Positions 33,844 to 44,974 of a stretch of 64,000 nt of DNA are shown in pieces. A model generated the notes under the pieces. The model was not told the origin of the DNA and searched no databases. It worked only from the letters and a program-made list of their open reading frames with translations. Position numbers and translations under genes: made by a program. How positions within the stretch are numbered: the stretch's first letter is position 1; every line of letters starts with the position of its first letter. Source of the stretch: Sacculina carcini (Eukaryota > Arthropoda > Thecostraca > Sacculinidae); contig OU696583.1 of assembly GCA_916048095.2 (NCBI GenBank), forward strand, positions 2,703,001 to 2,767,000. Reading direction: 5' to 3'.

Positions 33844-34364
33844 CTTTAACCACTCACTCATTGTCTGGGTGAGAATGATGGTGCCTTCGCTGATGCCCAA
33901 TGAATTCTTGAAGGCAGCTTCAATAAGGAGTTCACTCAGCTCATGGGCAGCAAGCTTTTTGCAGGGTAAAACGCGTCTCTTGGAAGGCTTGTTTGGAATG
34001 TTTGAGTAATACAATATTTGACAATATATATTAAATTTGAACAGCTTTACAGACTTGCCTCTTATTATAATCATCCATCTCTCACCATTTATGAGCTACA
34101 CACAAAAAACGAGCAAAAATGATCAAAATTCACAAATTTGACATTGAAATATGACCTTTTGACCTTGGAGATGACCCCAGTTGGTGTTGAAAATGTTACT
34201 GTTGACCTCAGTGTCCTAAAAAAACATTTTGACCCATAGAACGTGTTTCTAGCTCTTCTAGAAGTCATTTTATTCCAGAACTCAAGTTAATCTTTCAGAC
34301 TCAAGTTAAAAACCCCGAGGTCGTGACGTTCCAGTCCTTCCTTAACGGAGTCTATGGTTTTTAT

Positions 34365-34520
34365 CCATTCAAATTCGTTTACTATTGTTTCTAATGGCCT
34401 CTTGACATATACTTTGATGTAGCAGCTGAATTTATTGAATCTATCAGCGATATTGTGGAAAATGAAGAGATGACTCATTAAGAAGTGGGGAATCAGAGAA
34501 AAAAAGATTAAGAACCACTG
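34365..34520 (-). mobile_element. hAT terminal fragment interrupted by the P element
   Basis: On the minus strand it starts CAGTGGTTCTTAATCTTTTT, a Charlie-type hAT terminus, and runs to the P insertion at 34364. The continuation should resume below 32702, but I could not identify the other terminus. Confidence 0.55.
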
Positions 34521-34852
34521 ATTTAGACCGTGCAACAGAAACACCATTGATACACACACACATACACACAAGTTTAGTGTCATTGTCAAATTGCAAACAG
34601 TGTATACAGCGCAAAACTCACCAGTAGCACGCCGAGCAATGAACCGGTTGAGGTCATATTGAGGTCCAAGTTTTTCACTGGTGCGCAGCGGGCTTCTGTC
34701 AGCGACTGCTGTTCGAAACGAAGTGCCGTCAGTGGTGCTGTATAGACAGACGTGGACCACGGTACCGTGCCCAGCCGACCCGCCATTAAGGTGCGCCAGC
34801 ATACTGTGTGCTGTGCGCGAGTGCAAAAACCACGCAATGCCAACTGCCATGG

Positions 34853-34992
34853 GCGTAGGTAGGGGGTATGGAATATCCTGGGGGTATGGGGGTATATACA
34901 TCCCCGACAAATTGTCTGAGGGTATGATTATGCAATTATACCCCCGATAATTCTGGTGATCTCGGTTCATTGGGTATATTATCGTCAAAATC
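34853..34992 (-). repeat. Dispersed repeat, family GTAGATTTGTG, partial minus copy
   Basis: GGGCGTAGGTAGGGGGTATG, then CTGGGGGTATGGGGGTATAT and TATGCAATTATACCCCC, ending TTGGGTATATTATCGTCAAA, correspond to the far end of the family. Confidence 0.6.
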
Positions 34993-36669
34993 AGTTCGTC
35001 GGCGGTTTGACCTTATATGGCTGGAGACACCTGACAACCCTGGTTACCAGGTTGTCTTGCAAGAAACTCTTGCGAGAGAACTTGTGTTTCGCCTGTGTAG
35101 CGAGGGGGCGCAATGCCTAACATCTCTACATTGCGAGGCCTTGCAGCATTACGACTCCGTTACAGTTGAACTGGTTGCATTTGTTGCAACTGAACGCTAA
35201 TATTAGCAAGATTACTGTGCGTGCATCACTGGTGAACACAGTGCAAATTTGAGAAACAAGAACAGTTCCAGGTAATCAGAAATTATTTGTTTCCAGTAGC
35301 AGAAGCGACAACGCCATATTTGACATTGTCAATACCATCTATGAAAGTGACAGGGAGGACATGTGGAACTCAAATGACAATGAGATTATTGAAGACAATG
35401 GAGATAATGAACAGACATCAGTGCCGTATTACGATTACTCCACTGATAATAAGTTTGTGAATATGCTAACTGCTATTTAGAAGTTACTGCAAATGGAGAT
35501 CGACGGAAATGGTGAGTGTGGCGAAAATGATAAAACTGAGTTAGACACTCAGTCAGATATGGAGCCATCGGAAGGTGCGACATCACTCGTGGCTTATTAT
35601 GATTCCTGGAAGGAAAATCCACAAGAGCGACGAATCGGGGGAGTCTGGAAATACCGCGAAACAGACTTGAGCGCACATCATCGCTTTTCCGCACAAGAGC
35701 AGCAAAAACCTATAACAAACAGCTATAATTTCGTCACAATATCCATTCACTTCAAACTATTCCGGTCTCTTGTTTGCTAGCTAGACTAGTCTTACATGCA
35801 AGCTGTTGTTTTATTGTATACATTTGGATTATAATATCTTATTATTTTTATTTTATATTTTATTTTCTTAAGACAAATTTTCAATAGATTTTATCTGTAT
35901 AACTATAAAACGTTGATGCCAAATTCTGTATAACTTATGCCATTTTTTACACGTGATTTCGACCATGTTCACAAATGTAAATGTTTGCACGAAAAACCAG
36001 ATGTGGATTGCAAATATATTGTTTGAATTGAATTGAATTGAATTGAAAATATGTTTGTGAATACGCTGACAGTGATTATGTGATGTATATTTTCGTGTAT
36101 TTGTGTCTCGAACTGCTTATGAGCGTGTATATATATGTGTGTGTGTGTGTATGTATGCCTGCGTGTACACGGTGTAACCTTGACAGTAGGTCACGGATTG
36201 ACCGGTGGAAGGGAGTTGTGTGTGTATGAGTGTGAATGGCGCGAGGTATGTGTTATTGAGTGGTGTGGCGGATATATGCGTGTTAATATTGAGGTCGTCG
36301 TGAACTTCGTGTGGTATTCTGTTTTCCTTGGCCAATTATTGTCTGGAAAACTGTACTAGTTCATTCATTAATCAATAAAATAACTTGTTACTGGTGTCTC
36401 ACGTTGAGGAATGAAGTGACAGACACAAAAACTGCTTCAAGAAGAGATTGATGGCATTGAAGACGAGTGCGAGGAAGACCAAATTTAAAATATCACTCAT
36501 TACACTGTGGGTAAAACGGTGCAGTTATTGGACACGGCACAATCCAACGTGACGAGCTGCGCTAATCGCAACGATAACAAATTTATCACCATTTTGATGG
36601 CTATTCAGGGATTACTTCAGCTCGAGATCGATGGAGTTGAAGAATAAAATGAAGTGGATTCAAGAGAAC

Positions 36670-36930
36670 CACTTGCGGATTCAGAGGGGGGCTCAGGGGG
36701 CTGAACCCTCCCCCAAAACGTTTCCATCAACTCATAACTAAGAGGCTCACTAAAAAGGTCGACAAAAATATCTTTCTGCAGAATTTGCCGAATTAATTAA
36801 TTAGAATTTGCTAAATTGTGCCGAATTCTTTCTGCAGAATGAAGCATTATCGCAAAAACGTAGCATAATGTTGTGTGCACCCTTAAAATTAATTCAGCCC
36901 TCCCAAGGCTGCACTCTGAATCCACCACTG
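36670..36930 (-). mobile_element. MITE family 2
   Basis: CACTTGCGGATTCAGAGG to GCACTCTGAATCCACCACTG. Interior CATCAACTCATAACTAAGAG and GCATTATCGCAAAAACGTAG match. Confidence 0.82.
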
Positions 36931-36969
36931 AAGAGAACATGACTCCACGCTGAACACCAGTGACAGTGA

Positions 36970-37196
36970 CATCCAGCAGGGGCCAGGGAGCTGAACCCGT
37001 CCCCCCTTCAAAAATTCCCATCAATTACTCATAACCAAGAGATTCACTCATTCATCAAGGAAAAGGATCTTTTTGTAGAATTTGCTAATATAAGCAACAT
37101 CGCAAGCCATATTGGCGCATAATGTGTTTATCATTGAAGAAATGTCGGCCTCCAAGATCATTCAGCCACCCAAAATTGCACTTCGGATCCTCTACT
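36970..37196 (-). mobile_element. MITE family 2, adjacent copy
   Basis: CATCCAGCAGGGGCCAGGG to GCACTTCGGATCCTCTACTG. Its right end is also present in duplication B (42551-42610), so the insertion predates the duplication. Confidence 0.75.
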
Positions 37197-38293
37197 GCTG
37201 GAAATTGAAAACAACTAAAAAGACTGATTCATACAAGACCAGTTGCGATACACAGTCGGGTATTGGTGATATGAAGTCGACATCAGGAAGAGAAATGTCA
37301 GACACAGCCAACTACGATTACTCCGGTGAAAGCGGGCTCGTGAATACGCAGACAACAATTCAGAAACTGCTACAACTGGATATCGATAACACCGGATGTT
37401 GATCAAGACAAACGCAGTCGGATACACAGTCCGATATGAACGCAACTATATAGACATCGGAAACTGCAGTGTCAGAGGTGACTGATAGTTTTGTTTCTGC
37501 TGAAACAAGCAATGAATTTGCGTGAGCCTCACACTTAATGCATTACAACAACGAAATAAACACGTTTATAGAAACATTAGGTCTTTATGTGACTTCCCGG
37601 CAATCTCAAGCTGTGCGGACAGGACGAAGAGATGAAAGATGTCAGCGGCCTAATTTGTCATCGCGACTGTCAGGGTCCGTGTTTCTGGGCGAACTCGTGG
37701 TTCCATAAGCCATTTGCCTTACCTGGTGTGAGGGCACCTCCAGGAATGACCCGCTGATCCGTTTCACGTTCAGTGGGTAGGAATTGGTTTATGATATATA
37801 TTATGGTAATTATAATAACAATGTGTCCGAACAATTATCTTCACAGAAATCAAATATTATGCATTACATTTAATCAAAATGGTTGTCTAACATTCTTCAC
37901 GTATGCCGTATATATTTCAAACGATATATATATATTTGTGTGTTGTGAATAAGTTCGCAATTGTCCACATTATGCAAATGTAAGACGCATTCAGTCGTTT
38001 CATTCAGCAGAGTTATTTGACACTCCTCGAATTCTTCGTTGAACGCATTTGCGCGTCGAAGTTCGCGTGACCAGTACTGACACGTGTTGGTGGTTGTACC
38101 ACCCTGTGCCAGCCACCGACAATAACCACAGCGCAAAAGTATCGCCAAATATAAAAAATACATAAAATAAGTGAGCGTATTTTGTCCGTGCGTGTTTGTG
38201 TGTGGGCCTGGCGACTAACAAGCATCAGGCATGAACACTGTGTACACTGGTGCACAGACCATCAGCCCTTCACGATCAATTTAACCACACAAC

Positions 38294-38463
38294 CAGTGGC
38301 GGCGCTAGGAATTTCCCGGTGGGGTTCAATAGGGGGGACTCAGGAAGAAAGATGCGCGACTTGGCGAAACATGAGAAACTGCATTCGAAATTTGCATGAT
38401 CAGAAAGTTTGGGGGTTGAATTTCAGCCGCTCCTAGCCCCCTCCCCCCTTGGCGCCGCCTCTG
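38294..38463 (+). mobile_element. MITE family 1
   Basis: CAGTGGCGGCGCTAGGAATT to TTGGCGCCGCCTCTG. Lies in the part of copy A absent from copy B. Confidence 0.88.
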
Positions 38464-38591
38464 CTGCAGATCACTATGCATACCATCAGAAATAAAATCG
38501 ACTCATTGATATACTTACAATATCTCTCAGCTTTACTGCAGGTTATTGTTGTACGTTGTTGGTGGGTATTGTGAGTGTTTTTGAGCAGGAC

Positions 38592-38790
38592 CGATACGAG
38601 GTCCTATGGGCCCTAATTATAAATACAGCACCATTACAATAGGGGTCCGACTTTGGGACAATCCATTTACGAGCAGCCCCTCGGTCTCCGGTTATGTTGG
38701 GGACTTTAATGCGCTACTTTATGATAAATTTCAATAGCATGCGTGGGACAACGGGGACCCTCAACAATCGTCCCCCCCCCCCTCCGGCCA
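38592..38790 (+). repeat. Dispersed repeat 'R3'
   Basis: TAAATACAGCACCATTACAA, GTCCGACTTTGGGACAAT, AGCAGCCCCTCGGTCTCCGG and CGCTACTTTATGATAAATTT are shared with 49933-50215. A poly-C tract follows. Confidence 0.75.
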
Positions 38791-39033
38791 GCGAGTTCGG
38801 GGGGAAGGGAATTGCTACGGCTCTGTCTTTGAGCACTGCCGATCCCGTTTCATCTCGCCTCATTTCCAATACATCTTGATTTTCTAATGCTATCTCTCTC
38901 TCTCTCTTTCTCTCTCTCTCTGTCTCTTAATGATCTTGGTACAGATGGATCACAGTTATGCGTGTATATTGTTTGCACTTTTCACAATTTGTTCTTCGTC
39001 AAGCGCTTTAATAATGTCATTATCATGATAATT

Positions 39034-39080
39034 CAGTGGCGGCGCCAGAATTTTTCCGGCGGGGAAGATAGGGGCTGAGG
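39034..39080 (+). mobile_element. MITE family 1, left-end fragment
   Basis: CAGTGGCGGCGCCAGAATTT then GGGGAAGATAGGGGCTGAGG; the rest is replaced by a TG microsatellite (about 39116-39177). Confidence 0.75.
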
Positions 39081-39116
39081 TTGTAGTGTATCATTCACGT
39101 TCATGTATATATGTGC

Positions 39117-39178
<62 letters not shown>

Positions 39179-39772
39179 CTACTTCTGTATTGAGATGTAT
39201 GTCAGTGTGTATATTCATCTTCTAGCGACAAATTCCGTGCGGTTATTGTCGCTAGTAGATCAGCACTTCGTGCGTCTCGTAATCTCGTAATAAATTTCAA
39301 TTTGTAAGAAGTTTTGCCTATATATTGAATAATCCTCATCTAGTTTTTAGCTGTGAAACGCTTCGTTTGTGTGTGTGTGTGTGTGCCCAAGTATGTGTGT
39401 TCGTGTACGTGTGTTGTTTGTGTGTATGCGTGTAAGATTGCTATTGCTATACAATTCGCACAAATGATACGATGGCATTCTCGCAGGATAGCTTCCAGCA
39501 ATCATTCGACTGAATGACATGGTGTATAGAATCAATGTAAAAAACAAACAATTATCAATGTGAATATATAAAAAAGTCACTGTGAATTACAAATAAGCTA
39601 CGTAGTCACACGTATATAGGCAGGGCTGCATCGTCTTGTGAACTGATGATTAAGCACAAATTGAAAATATGAATGAGTGCGTTTTTTGAGGTAAAATTTT
39701 CATTCACTCTGTGATAAAGTCTAACAACACAGATTTTACTAATCTACGCACACATGGACCCGTCCACACATG

Positions 39773-39776
<4 letters not shown>

Positions 39777-39822
<46 letters not shown>

Positions 39823-39919
39823 GCAGCAGAATGCAAACGTCAAATATCCCCGTTTCTATTCCTTCCATTCTCAGATCGGTCTTTTAGAGGAGGCACATAC
39901 ACTATGCACGAATGTCTGC

Positions 39920-39966
<47 letters not shown>

Positions 39967-39983
39967 TGTATGTTTGTGTGTGT
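39777..39983. repeat. Paired CA and TG microsatellites in duplication A
   Basis: (CA)n at 39777-39820 and (TG)n at 39924-39983 flank a unique 100-bp segment. The corresponding tracts in copy B are longer (44116-44253, 44357-44452). Confidence 0.92.
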
Positions 39984-40202
39984 AGAGGTAGGGCGGTTGC
40001 TACATTTCTGCTTTTGTCTTTGCTCATCTGATTGCGTTCCACGTCACCTCATTTCCATTTGTATCTTTCACTTCTAATGCTATCTCTTTTTCTCTTGTTA
40101 ATCTTGGTGCAGGTGGATTGCAGTCATGCGTTTATATTTTTTTAACTTTTCACAATTTATTCTTCTTCAAGCGCTTTAATAAATGCTATCCTCATGATAA
40201 TT

Positions 40203-40390
40203 CAGTGGCGGCGCCAAGATTTTTGCAGTGGGGGTTAAGTAGGGGGGCCAAGGAAAAAGATGCGAGGATTTGGCGTAGCATGAGGAGCTGCACTTGAAAT
40301 GCTTATGGTCAAGATTTTGGACAAAGGTGGGCTCAGGAGGGGCTTGGCACATTTTTGGGCAATTACAGCCCCTCCTTTGCAACGCCACTG
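40203..40390 (+). mobile_element. MITE family 1 (in duplication A)
   Basis: CAGTGGCGGCGCCAAGATTT to TTTGCAACGCCACTG. It is the same insertion as 44669-44856 in copy B. Confidence 0.9.
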
Positions 40391-40488
40391 ATTCTAGCTC
40401 TAGGTTGTGACTGTCGACGATAGAGCGAAATGTACAAAGAAACGGTGAACAACGCTTATAGAGAACGCTGCCTAGCATTGCGCCTCGA

Positions 40489-41477
40489 CACAAACTTAGT
40501 GTCCCTAATGGGACTACGAATAGAAGAGGGTCATATTATTCAGAAAGGCAATCCTGACCAGAAGAACGGGCAATATTTTCGTGTGGGAAAAAAACGACTG
40601 AGGAAATGTATTTAGGGTAAAAAAAGGTATTTGAACACAAATAACTACATTAAAGAAGCCATCATTCATCAAGCCAGTTCTAAAAACAGATTATTAATAT
40701 AAAACCAATAAAATTGGTCCGACTTTCCTTGATCTGCTGCCAATTGTATTTTCAAAATCTCTACATCTACGAAGACCGTCTTGAAAAAAAATCGATTTAA
40801 GAAAAAAACATGGTTTAAAAAAACAGTTGAAATAAAGTGGCTTAACCACCCGTTTATACCAGCAGGCTACTTGATATACAAAAGGTATTTGATCAAATCT
40901 ATCTTCCATAGAGACTGCTCTAGAGAACATTGTTTCATTAAAAAAGCTTTAGTATAAATAAACGTTTGTCAAAAATAAACACTCGACCAACCAACTTGGC
41001 TTGTTCTGCTGTCAACATTTTCCGAATCTGTACATTAATACAACGAATATATAACGAGTCTTAAAAACATCATTGCATTTCTTCATGGAAAAACCATGGT
41101 TTCTTTATGAAAACACATGATTACTCAATGAATTTGCTTTCTTCTGCTGAGAATTTATTTCAAATATCCACACAATTAAACCATCTTTAAAAAAAACATG
41201 GGTTTTCTCAATGAAAAAAAAACTAAGCCAGCGGACCCGTATGCTCTTTTAAACAGTCTCCTGGGATATTTATTGATAAATATTTTTATTTTTTCATAAT
41301 ATTATCAAATTATATTTGAAATAAGAAACGTAAAACATCCATTGAACTCATTTTTATGTAACAAAACCCAACATCCGATAAAAATTAGGGGTAATTCTAT
41401 GAAAAACATATATTTACGAAAAAATATTAACATGTTTTTTGCAAAAAACGCATAAAAAAAGTTTTTTTGCATCTTAA
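40489..41477 (-). mobile_element. Truncated copy of the 16038-17637 hAT family
   Basis: In reverse orientation, ACACAAACTTAGTGTCCCTA, CGAAAATATTG-like and GGTATTTGAACACAAATAAC blocks match the interior of that element. The terminus is near 41476 (GCATCTTA, compare GCATCTCTA). The opposite end is cut off at the duplication edge. Confidence 0.8.
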
Positions 41478-41799
41478 ATTCACACGTTATCTTTCCACGA
41501 GTTAATGTGTCATCAACACACACACACACATACACACGCGCACACACACATCAAAATGTTGTCTGTTTTATATGGACGTCTTTGTGTCGGGCGGGAGACG
41601 GAGTGTATGGCGGTGTGTGGCAGTGTTTGGACATCTGTGGCGAACTCGTGATTATGTCCGTGTTCATAAATACACATATTGTGTTTGGTAGTGTCATTGG
41701 TTACACCGGAGCCAAAAACCAATAACACCACACATACAAACACGTCTAGCGTGTGTGTATGTGTTTGTATGTGTGTGTATGTAACATGTGATTCACCAG

Positions 41800-42362
41800 C
41801 AGGGCTGCCAGGCTTGGCCTTTTAAGATCAAATTGGCTTTTTTCGGACGACGTTGGCCTCGTGGATATTCTATTTAAAGGCCAAACATACTTTTGCCTTT
41901 TTTTACTTTTTTGTCGAAAGCGATTATTGCTGTTTTCTATCGTAAATTATTTTTTGTTATTTGAATAAATAAAAAAGGAGCGTCGTGGGATGCATACAAG
42001 TCAATAACACCTGCCAGGGATCTGGCTGAACAAGGTAGTGAGGATCTGGATGAAAGGTTGCATGCACACTTCTAGCAAGCTCATTAATCATTGTTGTGTA
42101 CAGTATCACTTTGCACCATTTATTATCCATTTATGTATTTGCTGTCTGCTTTCGTTTTATTATGCTTATAAATGTTAATTCTTATCCATTGCTGTGGAAT
42201 AGAGCGGTCGTAAGAATTCAACCATAGCACATTTGTTCAACAAGGAAGCGGGTCTAACACCCAATTTTATAAGAGGCAATCATATCATGTTCGCTCCATG
42301 TTCACGTTTTGGGAACGTTAACCTTACTGTGTTTCGAGGTTGGCCTTTTTTGTCCTCTTTTT
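41800..42362 (+). mobile_element. Probable hAT-like fragment with CAGGGCTGCCA terminus
   Basis: CAGGGCTGCCAGGCTTGGCC is a plausible hAT terminus, and GGCCTTTT/TTGGCC motifs recur at both sides (for example TTGGCCTTTTTTGTCC near 42345). The right terminus is missing where duplication B starts. Confidence 0.4.
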
Positions 42363-44115
42363 CGTCGGCGGTTTGACCTTATATGGCTGGAGACACCTGA
42401 CAACCCTGGTTACCAGGTAGCCGTGCAAGAAACTCTCGCGAGAGATCTTGTGTTTCGCCTGTGGGGGCGCAATGTCTAACATTTCTACATTGCGCCTCCT
42501 TGCAATATTACGACTCCGTTACAGTTGAACTAGTTGCATTTTACAGTTGAAAAAATGTCAGCCTCCAAGATCATTCAGCCCCTCAAAATTGCACTTCGGA
42601 TCCTCTACTGCTGGAAATTGAAAACAACTAAAAAGACTGATTCATACCAGACCAGCTGCGATACACAGTCGGGTATTGGTGATATGAAGTCGACATCAGG
42701 AAGAGAAATGTCAGACACAGCCAACTACGATTACTCCGGTGAAAGCGGGCTCGTGAATACGCGACAACAATTCAGAAACTGCTACAACTGGAGATCGATA
42801 ACACCGGATGTTGATCAAGACAAACGGAGTCGGATACACAGTCCGATATGAACGCAACTATATAGACATCGGAAACTGCAGTGTCAGAGGTGACTGATAG
42901 TTTTGAATCTGCTGAAACAAGTAATGAATTTGCGTGAGCCTCACAATTAATGCATTACAACAACGAAATCAACACGTTTATAGAAACATCAGGTGTTTAT
43001 GTGATTTTGCCGCAATCTCAAGCTGTGTGGACAGGACGAGGAGATGAAAGATGTCAGCGGCCTAATTTGTCATCGCGACTGTCAGAGTACGTGTTTCTGG
43101 GCGAACTCGCGGTTCCATAAACCAATTGCCTTAACTGGTGTGAGGGCACCTCCAGGAATGACCCGCTGATCCGTTTCACGTTCAGTGGGTAGGAATCGGT
43201 TTATGATATATATTATGGTAATTATAATATAAATGCGTCCGAGCAATTATCTTCCCAGAAATAAAATATTATGCATTACATTTAATCCAAATGGTTGTCT
43301 AACATTCTTCACGTATGCCGTATATATTTCAAACGATATATATATATTTGTGTGTTGTGAATAACTTTGCAATCGTCCACATTATGCAAATGTAAGACGC
43401 ATTCAGTCGTTTCATTCAGCAGATATATTTGACACTCCTCGAATTCTTCGTTGACCGCATTTGCGCGTCGAAGTTCGCGTGACCAGTACACGTGTTGGTG
43501 GTTGTACCACCCTGTGCCAGCCACCGACAATAACCACAGCGCAAAAGTATCGCCAAATATAAAAAATATAAAAAATAAGTGGGCATTATTGTCGCTAGTA
43601 CGTCCGCACTGCGTGCGTTTCGTAATCTCGATATAAATTTCAATTTGTAAGAAGTTTTGCGTATGCATTGAATAATCCTCATCTAGTTTTTAGCTGTGAA
43701 TCGCTTCGTTTGTGTGTGTGCGTGTGTGTATGTGTGTTCGTGTACGTGTGTTGTTTGTGTGTATTTGTATATGCGTGTAAGATTGCTATTGCTATACAAT
43801 TCGCACAAATGATACGATGGCATTCTCGCAGGATAGCTTCCAGCAATCGTTCGACTGAATGACACGGTGTATAGAATCAATGTAAAAAACAAACAATTAT
43901 CAATGTGAATATATAAAAAAGTCACTGTGAATTACAAATAAGCTACGTAGTCACACGTATATAGGCAGTGCTGCATCGTCTTGTGAACTGATGAATAAGC
44001 ACAAATTGAAAATATGAATGAGTGCGTTTTTACAGGTTAAATTTTCATTCACTCTGTGATAAAGTCTAACAACACAGATTTTACTAATCTACGCACACAT
44101 GGACCCGTCCACACA

Positions 44116-44137
44116 TGAACACACACACACACACACC

Positions 44138-44232
<95 letters not shown>

Positions 44233-44373
44233 GTACACACACACACACACACAATGCAGCAGAATTCAAACGTTAAATATCCCCGTTTCTATTCCTTCCA
44301 TTCTCAGATCGGTCTTTTAGAGGTGGCACATACACTATGCACGAATGTCTGCGATTGTGTGTGTGTGTGTGTG

Positions 44374-44433
<60 letters not shown>

Positions 44434-44452
44434 TGTATGTTTGTGTGTGTAG
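44116..44452. repeat. Paired CA and TG microsatellites in duplication B
   Basis: CA tract 44116-44253 with AAACAC interruptions and TG tract 44357-44452. Both are clearly longer than in copy A. Confidence 0.93.
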
Positions 44453-44668
44453 AGGTAGGGCGGCTGCTACATTTCTGCTTTTGTCTTTGCTCATTTGATT
44501 GCGTTCCACGTCACCTCATTTCCATTTGTATCTTTCACTTCTAATGCTATCTCTCTGTCTCTTGTTAATCTTGGTGCACGTGGATTGCAGTCATGCGTTA
44601 TTTTTTTTGAACTTTTCACAATTTATTCTTCTTCAAGCGCTTTAATAAATGCTATCCTCATGATAATT

Positions 44669-44856
44669 CAGTGGCGGCGCCGGGATTTTTGCAGTGGGGG
44701 GTTAAGTAGGGGGGCCAAGGAAAAAGATGCGAGGACTTGGCGTAACATGAGGAGCTGCACTTGAAATGTTTATGGTCAAGATTTTGGAAAAAGGGGGATC
44801 AGGAAAGGCTTGACACATTTTTGGGCAATTACAGCCCCTCCTTTGCGACGCCACTG
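44669..44856 (+). mobile_element. MITE family 1 (in duplication B)
   Basis: CAGTGGCGGCGCCGGGATTT to TTTGCGACGCCACTG. Confidence 0.9.
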
Positions 44857-44974
44857 ATTCTAGCTCTAGGTTGTGCCTGTCGACGATAGAGCGAAATGTA
44901 CAAAGAAACGATGAGCAACGTTTATAGAGGTCGCTGCGTACCATTGCGCTTCTACAGAAAAATCAGTTTCAACA

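Larger units (their letters stand above)
32710..34356 (-). mobile_element. P-superfamily DNA transposon, 1647 bp, with ~265-bp terminal inverted repeats
   Basis: The left arm (32710-32976) and right arm (34093-34356) are long inverted copies, both starting CATAGACTCC(T/G)TTAAGGAAGG and containing TCTAGAAGAGCTAGAAACAC and GATCATTTTTGCTCGTT. GTTTTTAT is duplicated exactly at 32702-32709 and 34357-34364. The 8-bp duplication, CA start and P/THAP9-like C-terminal transposase inside fit the P superfamily. The element is non-autonomous: the transposase is 5'-deleted and frameshifted. Confidence 0.92.
35280..37402 (+). pseudogene. Repeated acidic 'KLLQ-EIDG' coding modules, decayed gene of unknown function
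   Basis: The same short peptide recurs on the plus strand: DNKFVNMLTAI then KLLQMEIDGNGE (about 35440-35520), QKLLQEEIDGIEDECEED (about 36426-36480), DNKFITILMAIQGLLQLEIDG (broken here into DNKFITILMAI and GLLQLEIDG, about 36570-36650) and LVNTQTTIQKLLQLDID (about 37335-37385). A further copy sits in duplication B near 42740-42800. Upstream of the first, TTGTTTCCAG is a good splice acceptor and the frame YESDREDMWNSNDNE is acidic. Stops interrupt most modules, and MITEs separate them. It may be a dead gene with duplicated exons or the 5' end of an unknown transposase. I do not recognise the family. Confidence 0.45.
34994..40488 (+). repeat. Segmental duplication, copy A (long form)
   Basis: Starts TCGTCGGCGGTTTGACCTTA. 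The segments 34994-35190, 37130-38165 and 39245-40480 align in order with copy B (42363-44955). Copy A has two extra pieces: 35190-37130, carrying the KLLQ modules and MITEs, and 38165-39245, carrying a MITE and an R3 repeat. Aligned parts look about 90-95% identical by eye. Confidence 0.85.
42363..44955 (+). repeat. Segmental duplication, copy B (short form)
   Basis: Starts TCGTCGGCGGTTTGACCTTA like 34994 and continues collinearly with copy A, lacking its 35190-37130 and 38165-39245 pieces. It includes one KLLQ module (about 42740-42800), a MITE family 2 right end (42551-42610), CA/TG microsatellites and a MITE family 1. It ends in CGATAGAGCGAAATGTACAA-type sequence shared with about 40430. 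Confidence 0.85.

Noticed and set aside
33668..33853. Cys/Tyr/Asp/Glu repeat protein
   Set aside because: It is another frame of the 12-bp tandem repeat inside the P element.
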